A stretch of 64,000 bases of DNA from Vibrio sp. HDW18 (GTDB taxonomy: Bacteria > Pseudomonadota > Gammaproteobacteria > Enterobacterales > Vibrionaceae), in the NCBI RefSeq assembly GCF_011306175.1, contig NZ_CP049914.1:496001-560000 (forward strand), read 5' to 3'. The notes under the pieces were generated by a model that was not told the origin of the DNA, did no database searches, and was given only the letters and a program-made list of their open reading frames with translations. Position 1 is the first letter of the stretch. Each line of letters starts with the position of its first letter. A program made the translations under genes and the position numbers. Below are positions 26,631-37,102 of the stretch, one piece after another.

Positions 26631-28169
26631 ATGCAAATTGGTGTACCAAAAGAACAACTCGCCGGAGAAACGCGAGTGGCTGCCTCTCCATCCTCGGTGG
26701 AGCAGCTAATAAAATTAGGATTTGAGGTCTGTATCGAATCAAAAGCTGGCGTTTTGGCGAGTTTTGATGATGCCGCTTATGCCGCCGCTGGAGCAACAAT
26801 CGCTTCAACGCAAGAGGTGTGGGCATGCCCATTGATCCTTAAAGTTAATGCGCCTTTAGATGAAGAAATTGCCATTCTAAAACCAGACACTACGCTGATC
26901 AGTTTTATTTGGCCTGCACAAAATCCAGCATTAATGGAAAAGCTGGCGAGCAAAAATATCAACGTGCTCGCGATGGACGCCGTACCGCGTATTTCTCGTG
27001 CTCAAGCATTGGATGCGTTGTCTTCAATGGCCAATATTGCTGGTTACCGGGCGGTAGTTGAAGCGGCGCATGAGTTTGGCCGTTTCTTTACTGGTCAAAT
27101 CACGGCGGCCGGTAAAGTACCACCGGCGAAAGTGTTTGTGGCTGGCGCAGGTGTGGCTGGTTTAGCGGCGATTGGCGCGGCGGGTAGTCTAGGGGCGATT
27201 GTTCGTGCATTTGACGTGCGCCCTGAAGTGAAAGAGCAAGTACAATCGATGGGCGCTGAATTTTTGGAAGTCAATTTCCAAGAAGCGGCGGGCTCTGGTG
27301 ATGGCTATGCCAAAGAGATGTCGGATGAATTTAACCGTAAAGCGGCTGAACTTTATGCTGCCCAAGCGAAAGATGTCGATATTATTATCACTACCGCGTT
27401 GATCCCAGGCAAACCAGCACCAACGCTGATCACTAAAGCGATGGTAGACAGTATGAAAGCGGGGAGTGTGATTGTCGATTTGGCCGCTGCTAACGGTGGT
27501 AACTGTGAATATACCGTGAAAGATCAGGTGATCACGACCGCTAATGGCGTCAAAGTGATTGGTTACACTGACATGGTCGGACGTTTGCCGACTCAATCTT
27601 CACAACTGTATGCCACTAACTTAGTTAATCTACTCAAACTGCTGTGCAAAGAAAAAGATGGCAACATTGAGATTAATTTTGAAGATGTGGTGTTACGTGG
27701 CGTTACAGTGATTAAACAAGGCGAAGTGACTTGGCCTGCACCGCCAATTCAAGTTTCTGCTCAGCCCCAGCAAAAAGTTAAACAACAACCGATCAAAGCT
27801 CAGAAAAAAGAGCCTGAGCCAACCTCACCAATCAAAAAACTGGCTGGTTTTGCGCTGGGTGTCGGTCTATTTGGCTGGGTTGCCTCGGTTGCACCAGCGG
27901 CTTTTCTTGGTCATTTCACCGTATTTATCCTTGCGTGTGTCGTCGGTTACTACGTGGTGTGGAACGTTACTCATGCACTGCATACACCTTTGATGTCAGT
28001 CACTAACGCCATCTCCGGTATTATTGTGGTTGGTGCGTTACTACAAATTGGGCAAGGCAGTGGGATTGTCACCGTGTTAGCCTTTATCGCTATTTTAATT
28101 GCAAGCATTAACATTTTTGGTGGTTTTACTGTCACTAAACGTATGCTTGAAATGTTCCGTAGAAACTAA
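26631..28169 (+). CDS. pntA: NAD(P) transhydrogenase alpha subunit
   Basis: 512 residues (E. coli PntA has 510). Domain I has the NAD(H) site [21 protein letters not shown] (core [15 protein letters not shown]) and the [20 protein letters not shown] region. A Lys/Pro-rich linker at about 380-405 precedes the C-terminal membrane domain with four helices. With PntB it transfers hydride between NADH and NADP+ using the proton gradient, supplying NADPH. AAGGAACC precedes the ATG. PntB starts 11 bases downstream. Confidence 0.97.
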   Translation: MQIGVPKEQLAGETRVAASPSSVEQLIKLGFEVCIESKAGVLASFDDAAYAAAGATIASTQEVWACPLILKVNAPLDEEIAILKPDTTLISFIWPAQNPALMEKLASKNINVLAMDAVPRISRAQALDALSSMANIAGYRAVVEAAHEFGRFFTGQITAAGKVPPAKVFVAGAGVAGLAAIGAAGSLGAIVRAFDVRPEVKEQVQSMGAEFLEVNFQEAAGSGDGYAKEMSDEFNRKAAELYAAQAKDVDIIITTALIPGKPAPTLITKAMVDSMKAGSVIVDLAAANGGNCEYTVKDQVITTANGVKVIGYTDMVGRLPTQSSQLYATNLVNLLKLLCKEKDGNIEINFEDVVLRGVTVIKQGEVTWPAPPIQVSAQPQQKVKQQPIKAQKKEPEPTSPIKKLAGFALGVGLFGWVASVAPAAFLGHFTVFILACVVGYYVVWNVTHALHTPLMSVTNAISGIIVVGALLQIGQGSGIVTVLAFIAILIASINIFGGFTVTKRMLEMFRRN

Positions 28170-28180
28170 AGGAGTACATA

Positions 28181-29557
28181 ATGTCTGCAGGATTAGTACA
28201 AGCAGCGTACATTGTTGCTGCTTTATTTTTCATCATGAGTTTGGCGGGGCTGTCTAAGCAAGAATCCGCGCGCATGGGTAACTATTATGGTATTGCTGGT
28301 ATGGCAATTGCCTTACTGGCGACGATTTTCAGCCCTAGTGCGCAAGGTATCGCTTGGGTATTACTGGCGATGGTGATCGGTGGTGGGATTGGTATCCACT
28401 ACGCTAAAAAAGTTGAAATGACCGAAATGCCTGAGTTGGTAGCGATACTGCACAGCTTTGTGGGTATGGCGGCAGTATTGGTCGGCTTTAACAGCTATAT
28501 CGATGCACCACAAGCGGCGACTCACGCCGAACATGTGATCCATTTAGTCGAGGTCTTTTTAGGGATCTTCATTGGTGCGGTGACATTTACCGGTTCGATT
28601 GTCGCGTTTGGCAAACTGCGTGGCATCATTAAATCCACCCCATTGAACCTGCCACACAAACACAAATTGAATTTGGCTGCATTAGTGATCTCTGCTCTGC
28701 TGCTGGTGCACTTTGTCAATGTCGATGGCAGCATTATGGCACTACTGGTGATGACTTTAATCGCCTTTGCGTTCGGTTATCATTTAGTGGCCTCAATTGG
28801 TGGGGCGGATATGCCAGTAGTGGTTTCCATGCTTAACTCCTATTCAGGATGGGCAGCGGCAGCCGCTGGTTTTATGCTGGCCAACGATCTGTTGATTGTG
28901 ACGGGTGCGCTAGTCGGCTCTTCTGGTGCGATCCTGTCTTACATCATGTGTAAAGCGATGAACCGCTCTTTCATCAGCGTGATTGCTGGCGGCTTTGGCC
29001 AAGAAGTAGTGATCAGCAGTGATGAAGAGCAAGGTGAACATCGTGAAACCAGTGCTGAAGAAGTCGCAGACATGTTGAAAAACTCCAAGTCGGTGATCAT
29101 TACTCCTGGATATGGCATGGCAGTTGCGCAAGCACAATATCCCGTTTATGAAATCACTGAAAAGCTGCGTGCACAAGGTATCACAGTTCGTTTTGGCATC
29201 CATCCGGTTGCCGGGCGCTTACCTGGTCATATGAACGTACTGTTAGCGGAAGCTAAAGTACCGTACGACATCGTATTGGAAATGGATGAAATTAACGATG
29301 ATTTCCCAGCCACTGATACCGTATTGGTGATCGGTGCCAATGATACGGTTAACCCTGCAGCACTCGAGGATCCAAACAGCCCGATTGCCGGTATGCCAGT
29401 ATTGGAAGTGTGGAATGCGAAAAATGTCATCGTGTTCAAACGTTCGATGAATACCGGCTATGCTGGGGTGCAAAATCCACTGTTCTTTAAAGAGAACACC
29501 ATGATGTTGTTTGGTGATGCGAAAGAGAGTGTCGACGCAATAGCCAAGGCACTATAA
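28181..29557 (+). CDS. pntB: NAD(P) transhydrogenase beta subunit
   Basis: 458 residues, the usual length. About nine N-terminal membrane helices form the proton channel, followed by the NADP(H)-binding domain III with [13 protein letters not shown] and the [14 protein letters not shown] motif. Translated from a strong AAAGGAG. A hairpin terminator lies about 20 bases after the stop. Confidence 0.97.
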   Translation: MSAGLVQAAYIVAALFFIMSLAGLSKQESARMGNYYGIAGMAIALLATIFSPSAQGIAWVLLAMVIGGGIGIHYAKKVEMTEMPELVAILHSFVGMAAVLVGFNSYIDAPQAATHAEHVIHLVEVFLGIFIGAVTFTGSIVAFGKLRGIIKSTPLNLPHKHKLNLAALVISALLLVHFVNVDGSIMALLVMTLIAFAFGYHLVASIGGADMPVVVSMLNSYSGWAAAAAGFMLANDLLIVTGALVGSSGAILSYIMCKAMNRSFISVIAGGFGQEVVISSDEEQGEHRETSAEEVADMLKNSKSVIITPGYGMAVAQAQYPVYEITEKLRAQGITVRFGIHPVAGRLPGHMNVLLAEAKVPYDIVLEMDEINDDFPATDTVLVIGANDTVNPAALEDPNSPIAGMPVLEVWNAKNVIVFKRSMNTGYAGVQNPLFFKENTMMLFGDAKESVDAIAKAL

Positions 29558-29577
29558 GTTTCACACCATCGAATCGA

Positions 29578-29606
29578 GAAGCCAGCATAATGCTGGCTTC
29601 TTTGTC
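29578..29606 (+). terminator. Terminator of pntAB
   Basis: GAAGCCAGCA-TAA-TGCTGGCTTC is a perfect 10-bp stem followed by TTTGTCTTT. Confidence 0.85.
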
Positions 29607-29705
29607 TTTGTGTTGATCATTATTGACATCAATATAACACTCTAATATCGCTTTATCCGATAATGCGTTATAGTTTTTGCATACCAAGTCAAACAGCATT
29701 ATCCC

Positions 29706-31163
29706 TTGATAAAAGCGTTTATTGTTACATTGGCAAGTTTACACTTAGCCATTTTACCCAGCACCGTTTATGCCGATTCGCTCCCTGAGCGCATCGATCT
29801 TTTTGTGTCGCTGTTTGATTACCATACGGCCATCACATCTTATGATATTCGTTCGATTCAAACGGATTTTCCCACTCGCTTGTTGACGCCCGATAGTATG
29901 TTACCGCAGACCTCTGAGTATCCACTGAAAGATATTCAGCAACTGTACAAATTAGCACAAAATTGCACCGGCAAGTTGCCGCTCAGTCCACTGATCACTG
30001 AGCCTTTAGTCTTTACTCGTTCGTTATGTAAAGGCTCCAGTCTTTCTCCTCGTTGGTTTGCACGCAGTGGCCTTATTCATCCTGGAGGGGGGAGCTATGC
30101 TGTTCGTTATGCTGAAAAATACCCGGCTCAATTTGATAAACTACAGCCTTATATGCATATTCAAGAGCGCCCCAAAGCGGTAGAAGGGAGCTTGCTGTAT
30201 CATTTACAAAATATGAGTGAAGACTCGATCAATGCTTTGATTAGCGGCGCATCAATGTTTGGTGTTGGTGATCAATTATGGTTGCGAAAAGGCGATATTT
30301 ATTACTTATTTAATGAGGAGACTTGGTTAAGTAATACCAATAAAGCCGGATTAAGCTATAGCCTGATCTCGGCAGAGAATACCTGTTTTATTCAGCGCGG
30401 CAATTTATGCTGGGATGTTGAAGATCATTCAGTGCTACTGCGTACCAGTATGATTATTTTGGTGCTGGCCAATATTTTGTTGGTGCTTGGCTGGTCAATT
30501 TATCGCTGGAATTACAAACGGCAAGAAATGCGCAGCCGTATGCTGATTTTACAGATTTTAACTCATGAATTACGTACCCCGATCGCGAGTTTATCGCTGA
30601 CCGTGGAAGGATTTCGTCGTGAATTTGAGCAGTTACCAGAGTCTCTGTACGATGAGTTTCGCCGCTTATGTGAAGACACCCGACGATTACGCCAACTGGC
30701 TGAAGCCAGCAAAGACTATTTGCAGTCCGACAGTCAACCTTTAGCTTCAGATTGGGTCCCTTCGGTTGAGGAATGGTTGCAGTATAAAGTTGAGGAAGAA
30801 TTTAGCGGCAGCGTTACTTTAAAGATTAATCAAGATGTTGCAGCTAAACTCAATGTGTATTGGCTCGGTGCATGTATGGATAATTTACTGCGTAATGCGG
30901 TCAAATATGGCGTAGCACCTGTGACTTTAGAAGTTATCACTCAAACTCATTCAGTCACCTTTAAAGTGACTGATCAAGGCTCGCTAACGCACCGGGATTG
31001 GCGTCATTTGCGCAAACCGTTTGTCAGTAAAAGCGGCTTAGGACTCGGTTTGACGATTGTCGAATCAATGGTGGAACGGATGGGGGGCAAAATGTCACTC
31101 GAAGGTCCGCCGACTACCTTTATTTTGGAGATACCTTGTGAAACAGACACTGCTTCTCGTTGA
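29706..31163 (+). CDS. vxrA: Sensor histidine kinase VxrA
   Basis: 485 residues. A signal peptide/first helix (about 1-22) is followed by a periplasmic sensor domain (about 24-245) with four Cys (including NTCFIQRGNLCW), a second helix (about 247-268), and the kinase core: H-box LTHELRTPIAS, N-box MDNLLRNAVKYG and G-box SGLGLGLTIV. The start is a TTG, which is needed for the signal peptide; the next in-frame ATG would cut the sensor domain. In V. cholerae VxrAB governs cell-wall homeostasis, type VI secretion and biofilm. It overlaps vxrB by 26 bases. Confidence 0.93.
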   Translation: MIKAFIVTLASLHLAILPSTVYADSLPERIDLFVSLFDYHTAITSYDIRSIQTDFPTRLLTPDSMLPQTSEYPLKDIQQLYKLAQNCTGKLPLSPLITEPLVFTRSLCKGSSLSPRWFARSGLIHPGGGSYAVRYAEKYPAQFDKLQPYMHIQERPKAVEGSLLYHLQNMSEDSINALISGASMFGVGDQLWLRKGDIYYLFNEETWLSNTNKAGLSYSLISAENTCFIQRGNLCWDVEDHSVLLRTSMIILVLANILLVLGWSIYRWNYKRQEMRSRMLILQILTHELRTPIASLSLTVEGFRREFEQLPESLYDEFRRLCEDTRRLRQLAEASKDYLQSDSQPLASDWVPSVEEWLQYKVEEEFSGSVTLKINQDVAAKLNVYWLGACMDNLLRNAVKYGVAPVTLEVITQTHSVTFKVTDQGSLTHRDWRHLRKPFVSKSGLGLGLTIVESMVERMGGKMSLEGPPTTFILEIPCETDTASR

Positions 31164-31794
31164 AGATGATAAAAACCTCGCAGATGGTCTATTGGTTAGT
31201 TTAGAGCAAGCCGGTTATGACTGTTTACACGCAGAAACCATCGCCGATGTGAAACCGCATTGGAACAAAGCCGATCTGGTGATCCTTGATCGCCAATTAC
31301 CGGATGGTGATTCAGTTCAACATTTACGGGATTGGAAAAAAATCAAAGACATTCCCGTCATTCTACTGACGGCTTTAGTGACAGTGAAAGATAAAGTAAC
31401 CGGGCTTGATGCTGGAGCGAATGACTATCTCACTAAGCCTTTTGCAGAAGCCGAATTATTTGCACGTATTCGAGCCCAATTGCGTTCACCGGATAATGGG
31501 CAAGATGATAGCAAAGTGGTTACCGCCAACTTAATGATTGATAAGGCGACTCGCGAGGTCCTGTTTAACGGTGAATTGATTACCTTGACGCGTACCGAAT
31601 TTGATCTGTTGCTATTTTTAGCTAGTAATTTAGGACGAGTGTTTACTCGTGACGAATTGTTAGATCATGTTTGGGGTTATAACCATTTTCCAACCACGCG
31701 CACGGTCGATACTCACGTTTTACAGTTGCGCCAAAAACTACCGGGGTTAGAGATCGAAACACTGCGTGGTGTTGGCTATAAAATGAAAGCTTAA
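31138..31794 (+). CDS. vxrB: Response regulator VxrB (OmpR/PhoB class)
   Basis: 218 residues. The receiver domain has LLVEDDKN, the phospho-acceptor Asp in LVILDRQLPDGD, and the Lys in LTKPFAE. The C-terminal winged helix carries LTRTEFDLLLFLASNLGRVFTR and RTVDTHVLQLRQKL. The GTG at 31138 is the start because KQTLLLVEDD follows directly; longer upstream readings run into the vxrA frame. Partner of VxrA. Confidence 0.93.
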   Translation: MKQTLLLVEDDKNLADGLLVSLEQAGYDCLHAETIADVKPHWNKADLVILDRQLPDGDSVQHLRDWKKIKDIPVILLTALVTVKDKVTGLDAGANDYLTKPFAEAELFARIRAQLRSPDNGQDDSKVVTANLMIDKATREVLFNGELITLTRTEFDLLLFLASNLGRVFTRDELLDHVWGYNHFPTTRTVDTHVLQLRQKLPGLEIETLRGVGYKMKA

Positions 31795-31796
31795 CC

Positions 31797-32681
31797 ATGT
31801 TTCGAGTGAACTCTCTATTACTGCTAACCGGCGTGTTCTTGAGCACGCCGGTTGTGGCGAATGTTACCCGCTGGTTTGAAAAAAACACGCCACTCACTCA
31901 AGCCCATCAACATTTATTAAATAATGATCTGGAAAATATGTTCAGCTCATTGGTTGAAGTATGGCAGCTTGAGAAAAATAAAAACTTACCAACACATTTG
32001 AATAACTTATTAATCCAATCGCTCAGTGTTGATTGTGGTCGAGGGCTGGATAACAAGCCTTTTCCAGAATGGATTCAAGGAATTACCATCAGAAGAGTTG
32101 ATGTACAAAGTCCAGGCCGAGATGCCTATCAAGTCGCGATTGAGACGAAGACCAAAGTGCCAATCGTTGATATCCGCTTGATGAAATGGGTTGATAAAGT
32201 GGTTTCAACCGATAGTACCTTGATTAACCGTAGTGACAGTGTCACACCAGCCAATTATACCTATTCCCGTCGTTATAATTTGAGCAATCCGCTTGGCGCA
32301 GGATTATATCGTATCGATATTACGGCCGCTGATCAGTCATCATGGAGTGCTTGGGTTATTTTAGGCGATATCATTGCCAAACAAGTGGTGCGTTGGACCT
32401 CAAAAGATGAGTGGCAAATTCAAAAGAATCAACTACTTAATCCACACTGCCCACTGCCTAAATTATCCATTTCTGTTTTTGACCATATTGATGGTAGTTA
32501 TAAGCAGATTTGGAATCAGAGCTATGAATCCGATTACCCCACCAATTTAGAGAATGTTTCATTACCCTCCGACCGTTACATTGTAACGGTATCCATGATC
32601 CAGCAACGTTGGCAAGGTCCTATTGCGATTGAGCAATCTCAAGTTATTAGTAAAACGTACGATGTTAATGTAGAGGAATAG
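31797..32681 (+). CDS. vxrC: VxrC, DUF2861 secreted protein
   Basis: 294 residues with a signal peptide (about 1-20, ending VVA). The DUF2861 pattern includes WFEKNTPLTQAHQHLLNNDLE and a single Cys pair region (SVDCGRG...NPHCPLP). Probably periplasmic. It begins 2 bases after the vxrB stop, so it belongs to the operon. No catalytic motif is visible; role in the Vxr pathway undefined. Confidence 0.87.
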   Translation: MFRVNSLLLLTGVFLSTPVVANVTRWFEKNTPLTQAHQHLLNNDLENMFSSLVEVWQLEKNKNLPTHLNNLLIQSLSVDCGRGLDNKPFPEWIQGITIRRVDVQSPGRDAYQVAIETKTKVPIVDIRLMKWVDKVVSTDSTLINRSDSVTPANYTYSRRYNLSNPLGAGLYRIDITAADQSSWSAWVILGDIIAKQVVRWTSKDEWQIQKNQLLNPHCPLPKLSISVFDHIDGSYKQIWNQSYESDYPTNLENVSLPSDRYIVTVSMIQQRWQGPIAIEQSQVISKTYDVNVEE

Positions 32682-32741
32682 CTGAAGATATTGGACAATA
32701 TGCCGCTATAGAATAAAAAGACGAATAGGCGCGTTATTTCC

Positions 32742-33902
32742 ATGAAAAAAATTAATCTGGCGGTGGGTTGTTCATTAGTTTTTCTTTCTCCCGTGGTTAT
32801 TGGTGCTAATTATGCGATTGAAGCTCGTGGTGATGCCATGGGCGGGGTTGGCGTGGTGTCCGGTAATTTTTTAACGGGGCCATTTTATAACCCTGCGCTA
32901 GTGGCTATTTATCGCCGAAATGATGACGTAGGTATGATCCTGCCTAGCATTGGCTTGTCGTATAACGACCCTAATGATCTGGTGAATGATTTAGACAAAG
33001 TGTCGGACATCATCAAGCGTGGTAAAGAAAATTACCAAGGTGAGCTCAATCAAACGCTAACCTCAATGCAAGGCAGTGTGCTGAATGCTGAGCTGGGTGG
33101 GGTGGTTGCGTTTGCCATTCCGAACCAATTTATTTCTGCCAATGTGTTTGGTAAAGCTTATACCGAATCGTTTGCCGCTCCCATTATCGAAGGGGGGTCA
33201 TGTGCGGATAGCGACTTTAACTGCCAGCTACAACAAGCTCAAAAAAGTTCTGTGCATGCGGTATCAGTTGGTGTCACGGAACTGGGGATCACGCTGGCTA
33301 AATATCAAACTTTCCTTGGCCAACATATGGCGTTTGGCATCAGCCCTAAGTTGCAGCGTGTTTACACTTATGTGTATGAAGCCAGTTTAAACAACTATGA
33401 CATCAAAGATCTGCGCGATAATGGCACCGGTGAAACCATGTTCAATATCGATGCGGGTGCATTGTGGTTTTATGGCCCGTTTCGCGTTGGCCTTGCGGCA
33501 AATAACTTAGTTGCCCGTGAAATTAACACCAAAACCATTACTTCAGCCTCTGGTAAGTCAATTGCATACACTTATGACATGAAGCCACAATACACAATTG
33601 GTGCGGGGATTGTGGCAGACTACTTTACACTCAGTGTTGATTACGATCTCAACGAAGATCAGCGCTACAAAAATTTCCAAGATAATACGCAAATGATCCG
33701 CATTGGCGGTGAAATTGACCTGATGCGCCAGCTAAAACTGCGGGCTGGCTACAATAAAAACCTTGCCTATGATAATAGCGAAGGAACCTTGACCGCAGGG
33801 GTCGGTTTATCGCCACTGAATCTTTTCCAATTGGATATTGGCGCCAGTTATACCAATGAAAACGCGATGGGGGCTTACGTTAACTTCCTTGCCAGTTACT
33901 AA
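32742..33902 (+). CDS. vxrD: VxrD, TraF-like (PF13729) outer-membrane beta-barrel protein
   Basis: 386 residues with a signal peptide (about 1-20). It resembles the 'conjugal transfer TraF' family, a name inherited from plasmid genes; here it looks like a FadL/OMPP1-like barrel: NYAIEARGDAMGGVGVVSG near the N-terminus, PALVA, and repeated strands ending in an aromatic (NFLASY). Fourth gene of the vxr operon, 60 bases after vxrC. Conjugation function is unlikely. Confidence 0.82.
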   Translation: MKKINLAVGCSLVFLSPVVIGANYAIEARGDAMGGVGVVSGNFLTGPFYNPALVAIYRRNDDVGMILPSIGLSYNDPNDLVNDLDKVSDIIKRGKENYQGELNQTLTSMQGSVLNAELGGVVAFAIPNQFISANVFGKAYTESFAAPIIEGGSCADSDFNCQLQQAQKSSVHAVSVGVTELGITLAKYQTFLGQHMAFGISPKLQRVYTYVYEASLNNYDIKDLRDNGTGETMFNIDAGALWFYGPFRVGLAANNLVAREINTKTITSASGKSIAYTYDMKPQYTIGAGIVADYFTLSVDYDLNEDQRYKNFQDNTQMIRIGGEIDLMRQLKLRAGYNKNLAYDNSEGTLTAGVGLSPLNLFQLDIGASYTNENAMGAYVNFLASY

Positions 33903-33919
33903 GCATCTCTTTATAGTAT

Positions 33920-33939
33920 GGCTCCCTGCTGAGGAGCCT
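33920..33939 (+). terminator. Small stem-loop between vxrD and vxrE
   Basis: GGCTCC pairs with GGAGCC across an 8-base loop, followed by TATTTT just before the vxrE ATG. It may attenuate readthrough; it also holds the vxrE ribosome site (GAGGAG) in its stem. Confidence 0.45.
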
Positions 33940-33944
33940 ATTTT

Positions 33945-34106
33945 ATGTTTGATGACCTACCCACGTTAACCCATGCTGAGCAGCAAGCCGCTGTTGAACA
34001 GATCCAACAATTAATGGCGCAAGGTATCAGTACCGCCGAAGCCATAAAAATAATCGCACAGCAAATTCGTCACCAAAAAGCCCATCAACCTGCAACCGAT
34101 GCTTAA
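33945..34106 (+). CDS. vxrE: UPF0181 (YoaH-like) small protein, fifth gene of the vxr operon
   Basis: 53 residues, [20 protein letters not shown] followed by [20 protein letters not shown], the UPF0181 family signature. Preceded by GAGGAGCC. Too short for many gene callers. In V. cholerae the corresponding UPF0181 gene closes the vxrABCDE cluster, which is why I use the symbol. Function unknown. Confidence 0.85.
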   Translation: MFDDLPTLTHAEQQAAVEQIQQLMAQGISTAEAIKIIAQQIRHQKAHQPATDA

Positions 34107-34118
34107 ATAGGAAGCAGC

Positions 34119-34565
34119 ATGACCATTTGGAAAAAACCGATCAGCCTAGAAGTACTGAATGCCACTTCAAAACATACCCTGATTGAGCATCTCAATATTG
34201 TGTATAGCGAGCTAACCGAGCAGAGTCTTTCCGCGACCATGCCTGTGTGTCATTTTACCCATCAGCCATTAGGCATGTTGCACGGTGGCGCTTCAGTGGT
34301 ATTAGCCGAAACCTTAGGATCGATCGCCGCCAATTTCAGTGTGGGAGAGGAGTCTTATTGTGTCGGATTAGATATCAATGCCAACCATATACGCGCGATG
34401 CGTGAGGGAATGGTGACTGGCACGGCAACGCCGCTGCATATCGGGATCTCCACTCAAGTGTGGCAAATTGAGATCAAAGATCAGCAAGGTCGATTGATCT
34501 GTACCAGCCGCCTGACTGTGGCGGTAAAACGCTCTCGTCCACAATCCGCAATGACAGAGGCTTAA
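34119..34565 (+). CDS. Hotdog-fold acyl-CoA thioesterase (MenI/PaaI-like)
   Basis: 148 residues. The family core HQPLGMLHGGASVVLAETLGS has the catalytic Glu (in VLAETLGS) and the HGG turn. Members cleave thioesters such as DHNA-CoA (menaquinone synthesis) or phenylacetyl-CoA. The YdiI/MenI group is the closest by pattern. Starts 12 bases after the vxrE stop with AGGAAGC upstream, and ends exactly where the DUF3389 gene begins. Confidence 0.85.
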   Translation: MTIWKKPISLEVLNATSKHTLIEHLNIVYSELTEQSLSATMPVCHFTHQPLGMLHGGASVVLAETLGSIAANFSVGEESYCVGLDINANHIRAMREGMVTGTATPLHIGISTQVWQIEIKDQQGRLICTSRLTVAVKRSRPQSAMTEA

Positions 34566-34796
34566 GTGGTTATTCAATTTAGTGGCGGCAAAATCATTCT
34601 CTCTGTACATGAAGTTGTGGTGCGACTTGATCGTCACTCGGTAACTTTACAAGCTCACGCTGATGCCATCACCTTGATGGGCAAGGGCGCAAATGTCATG
34701 ATCGCCAACGGCAGTGAAAGCAAGTGGTCAATCAAACTCGATGACGAAACTCAACTGCGGTCGATTGCGGATATGCTCGCTTGTGACGTGCTTTAA
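34566..34796 (+). CDS. DUF3389 family protein
   Basis: 76 residues with a GTG start abutting the thioesterase stop. A compact beta-rich pattern (IQFSGGKIILSVHEVVVRLD...KWSIKLDDETQLRSIADML) fits the Vibrio DUF3389 family. No function is known. Its position suggests translational coupling with the thioesterase. Confidence 0.75.
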   Translation: MVIQFSGGKIILSVHEVVVRLDRHSVTLQAHADAITLMGKGANVMIANGSESKWSIKLDDETQLRSIADMLACDVL

Positions 34797-34877
34797 AAGT
34801 TTGCTCACTCAACTTGCTCCAATGTCGAAAAATAGGGAAACTATCGACAATTAGTCTTGAGATGAGATTTCCTCTTT

Positions 34878-36605
34878 ATGAGCAGCCCTCGGCTACGTGT
34901 TCAATTCGATGCATTGTTCGAACATTTTCAAGGACAAGATGTTGAAACTCAATTAGAAGATGTAACAGACATTCTATTTTGTACCCGGCGTAACGCGCGA
35001 ATTGTGCTCAATAAAATGGAAGAGGAGGGTTGGCTTGAATGGCATCCCGCCCCAGGACGTGGCAAGCTCTCGCAATTAATCTTTAAACGTACTCGGGCGG
35101 ATGTGTGTGAAAATCTCGCTCGCCGCTATCTGAACGAAGGCAAAATAAGCCAAGCGTTTGCAGCACTGAATCAAGATGCCGCGAAATTAACCCAAGTGAT
35201 TGAAAGCTATCTTGGGGTGCAGCATCAAGAGGGACTGCAAGTGGTCAGATTGCCATACTATCGTCCACTTTCCATGCTCAATCCGCAAAAAATGATGCGC
35301 CGTTCAGAGCAGCATATCGCTCAACAGGTGTTCAGCGGCTTAACTCGCTTAGATGAAGCGGAACAATTACAGCCGGATTTAGCCCATGCTTGGCAAGCGA
35401 TTTCTGAGACGCATTGGCGATTTTATTTACGTCCCGGGGTGCGTTTTCATAATGGTAATTTACTGACGACTGAATTGGTGGTGCAAAATCTTTGGCAACT
35501 TCGATTGGTGAATCTATTTGCCCACATCGAGCGAGTCGCTGCGCCGTATCCTTGGGCAGTCGATGTGTTTTTAAACAAACCCGATGCACATTTGCCGTTA
35601 ATGCTTGCCGAAGTGTGCGCCAAAATGCTGCCAGCCGATGCCGATCGCAACCAAGATTTTGATTTAATGCCTGTGGGTACTGGTCCTTATAAAGTGGTAT
35701 TAAATGATGAAAAACGCTTAGTATTACAAGCCGTTGATGGCTATTTCGGCTTTCGTCCATTACTCGATAGAGTCGAAGTCTGGGTGATTGATGAAGTTCA
35801 CTCATCCATGGTATTTCCCAGCTTATCCAATCCGATCAAAACCGCGCGAGGATCTTCAGAAGAAGAGGTGGAGTTGGATCCCGGCTGTACTTATTTACTA
35901 CTCAATCGTCGTAATGGTGTCGCCAAAGATGAGGATTGGGCGCGTTATTTATCCGAGCGACTCAGTGCGCTAAACCTATTTCGCCTATTACCGGAAGAGA
36001 AGATTATTGAGCTTGGGGTTTTGCCCGCTTATGGTTTAAAACCCGGTTGGTACCATCACTCAACACCGCCTCATAAGATATGCCCACCAGAAGCGAAACA
36101 AATCACCATTGCTTATCATGCACAGCATCCGATGTTTCCCACCGTAGCCAGTGCGATTAAACAACTGCTTAATCAAGATGGCATCAGTGTCAACATTATT
36201 AAGTATGAGCATACCGTACTAGAAACCGAACAGGTTGATATTTGGATCAAAGCGATGGGAATATCCAATCATCGTGACGAGGCTTTAGCGGGATGGATAC
36301 TCAATTATTCGGATATTGAATTTATGAGCCAAAATGAGGATTTTAATCAGTGGGTGGGCCTAATTGATACTTGGCGTGCGAATTCATCGGGCGTATTTCC
36401 GGCCAAAGAGTTAGGTAAGTCATTGATTGAAAAACTACAGTTGATCCCAATGTTCCATTGCTGGTTAGGGATCAGCAAAGATCAGTGTGGTGCTTTGCAA
36501 AATGCTAAATGCAATGCACTGGGCTGGTTTGATTTTAGTCAAGTCTGGGTTAAACCAGAATTATCTGCCAAAGGTTTTGCTGTGCAACGTTATAGTAAGT
36601 CATGA
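34878..36605 (+). CDS. SgrR-like transcriptional regulator with solute-binding domain
   Basis: 575 residues. The N-terminal winged-helix SgrR_N type domain (about 1-110; DILFCTRRNARIVLNKMEEEGWLEWHPAPGRGK) is joined to a peptide-binding-protein-like SBP_bac_5 domain (about 150-480; MPVGTGPYKVV). E. coli SgrR senses sugar-phosphate stress and activates SgrS. No SgrS-like RNA is visible next to it. Single gene with a promoter in the 80 bases upstream. Confidence 0.85.
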   Translation: MSSPRLRVQFDALFEHFQGQDVETQLEDVTDILFCTRRNARIVLNKMEEEGWLEWHPAPGRGKLSQLIFKRTRADVCENLARRYLNEGKISQAFAALNQDAAKLTQVIESYLGVQHQEGLQVVRLPYYRPLSMLNPQKMMRRSEQHIAQQVFSGLTRLDEAEQLQPDLAHAWQAISETHWRFYLRPGVRFHNGNLLTTELVVQNLWQLRLVNLFAHIERVAAPYPWAVDVFLNKPDAHLPLMLAEVCAKMLPADADRNQDFDLMPVGTGPYKVVLNDEKRLVLQAVDGYFGFRPLLDRVEVWVIDEVHSSMVFPSLSNPIKTARGSSEEEVELDPGCTYLLLNRRNGVAKDEDWARYLSERLSALNLFRLLPEEKIIELGVLPAYGLKPGWYHHSTPPHKICPPEAKQITIAYHAQHPMFPTVASAIKQLLNQDGISVNIIKYEHTVLETEQVDIWIKAMGISNHRDEALAGWILNYSDIEFMSQNEDFNQWVGLIDTWRANSSGVFPAKELGKSLIEKLQLIPMFHCWLGISKDQCGALQNAKCNALGWFDFSQVWVKPELSAKGFAVQRYSKS

Positions 36606-37102
36606 CATAGCAATATCAAGCAGTGGTCCGCTGATGGTTATTCGCTAATCATCATACTTAACATTGCTCAATGATAAATATGATGATTAGCTATTTTATG
36701 GTAAATGAATACTGTTAAATACTCAGTGCCTATGAACCTAACAAAAACTCAGAACCATTGATATATGAAGTTATCGTAAACCCAGCACGATAAATTGGCA
36801 AGTAGGCATAGAGGGAGGTAAGTGGTTGATTTATGCTTGGTCATGAACTTAATTTAAAACCCTACATATTTAACATAAGATTGATAATGCGAAGTGTGTT
36901 GCTGATTTAAGACAATTATGTCTTAATCACCGTCAGTGAACGATTCATGAAAATTGGAAGTTTAACATACCTTACTGTTTGACTATTAACGCATTTATTT
37001 GCCACCACGAGTCACAACACAAGGTAAATCTCGCGATATCCCTTTAAATTTTGAGTTTAAAATGGATAATACGCGCTTACATATTTTTACAAGGTGGGTA
37101 CC
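36606..37102. other. Long intergenic region with a palindrome
   Basis: Nearly 500 bases without a gene. It contains a perfect-arm palindrome GATTTAAGACA-ATTA-style TGTCTTAATC at 36904-36928, a candidate operator for the PhnA-like gene. No small gene or riboswitch recognised. Confidence 0.4.

Noticed and set aside
32742..33902. Conjugation gene, from the TraF family name
   Set aside because: The protein is an outer-membrane barrel in the vxr operon and there are no other transfer genes.
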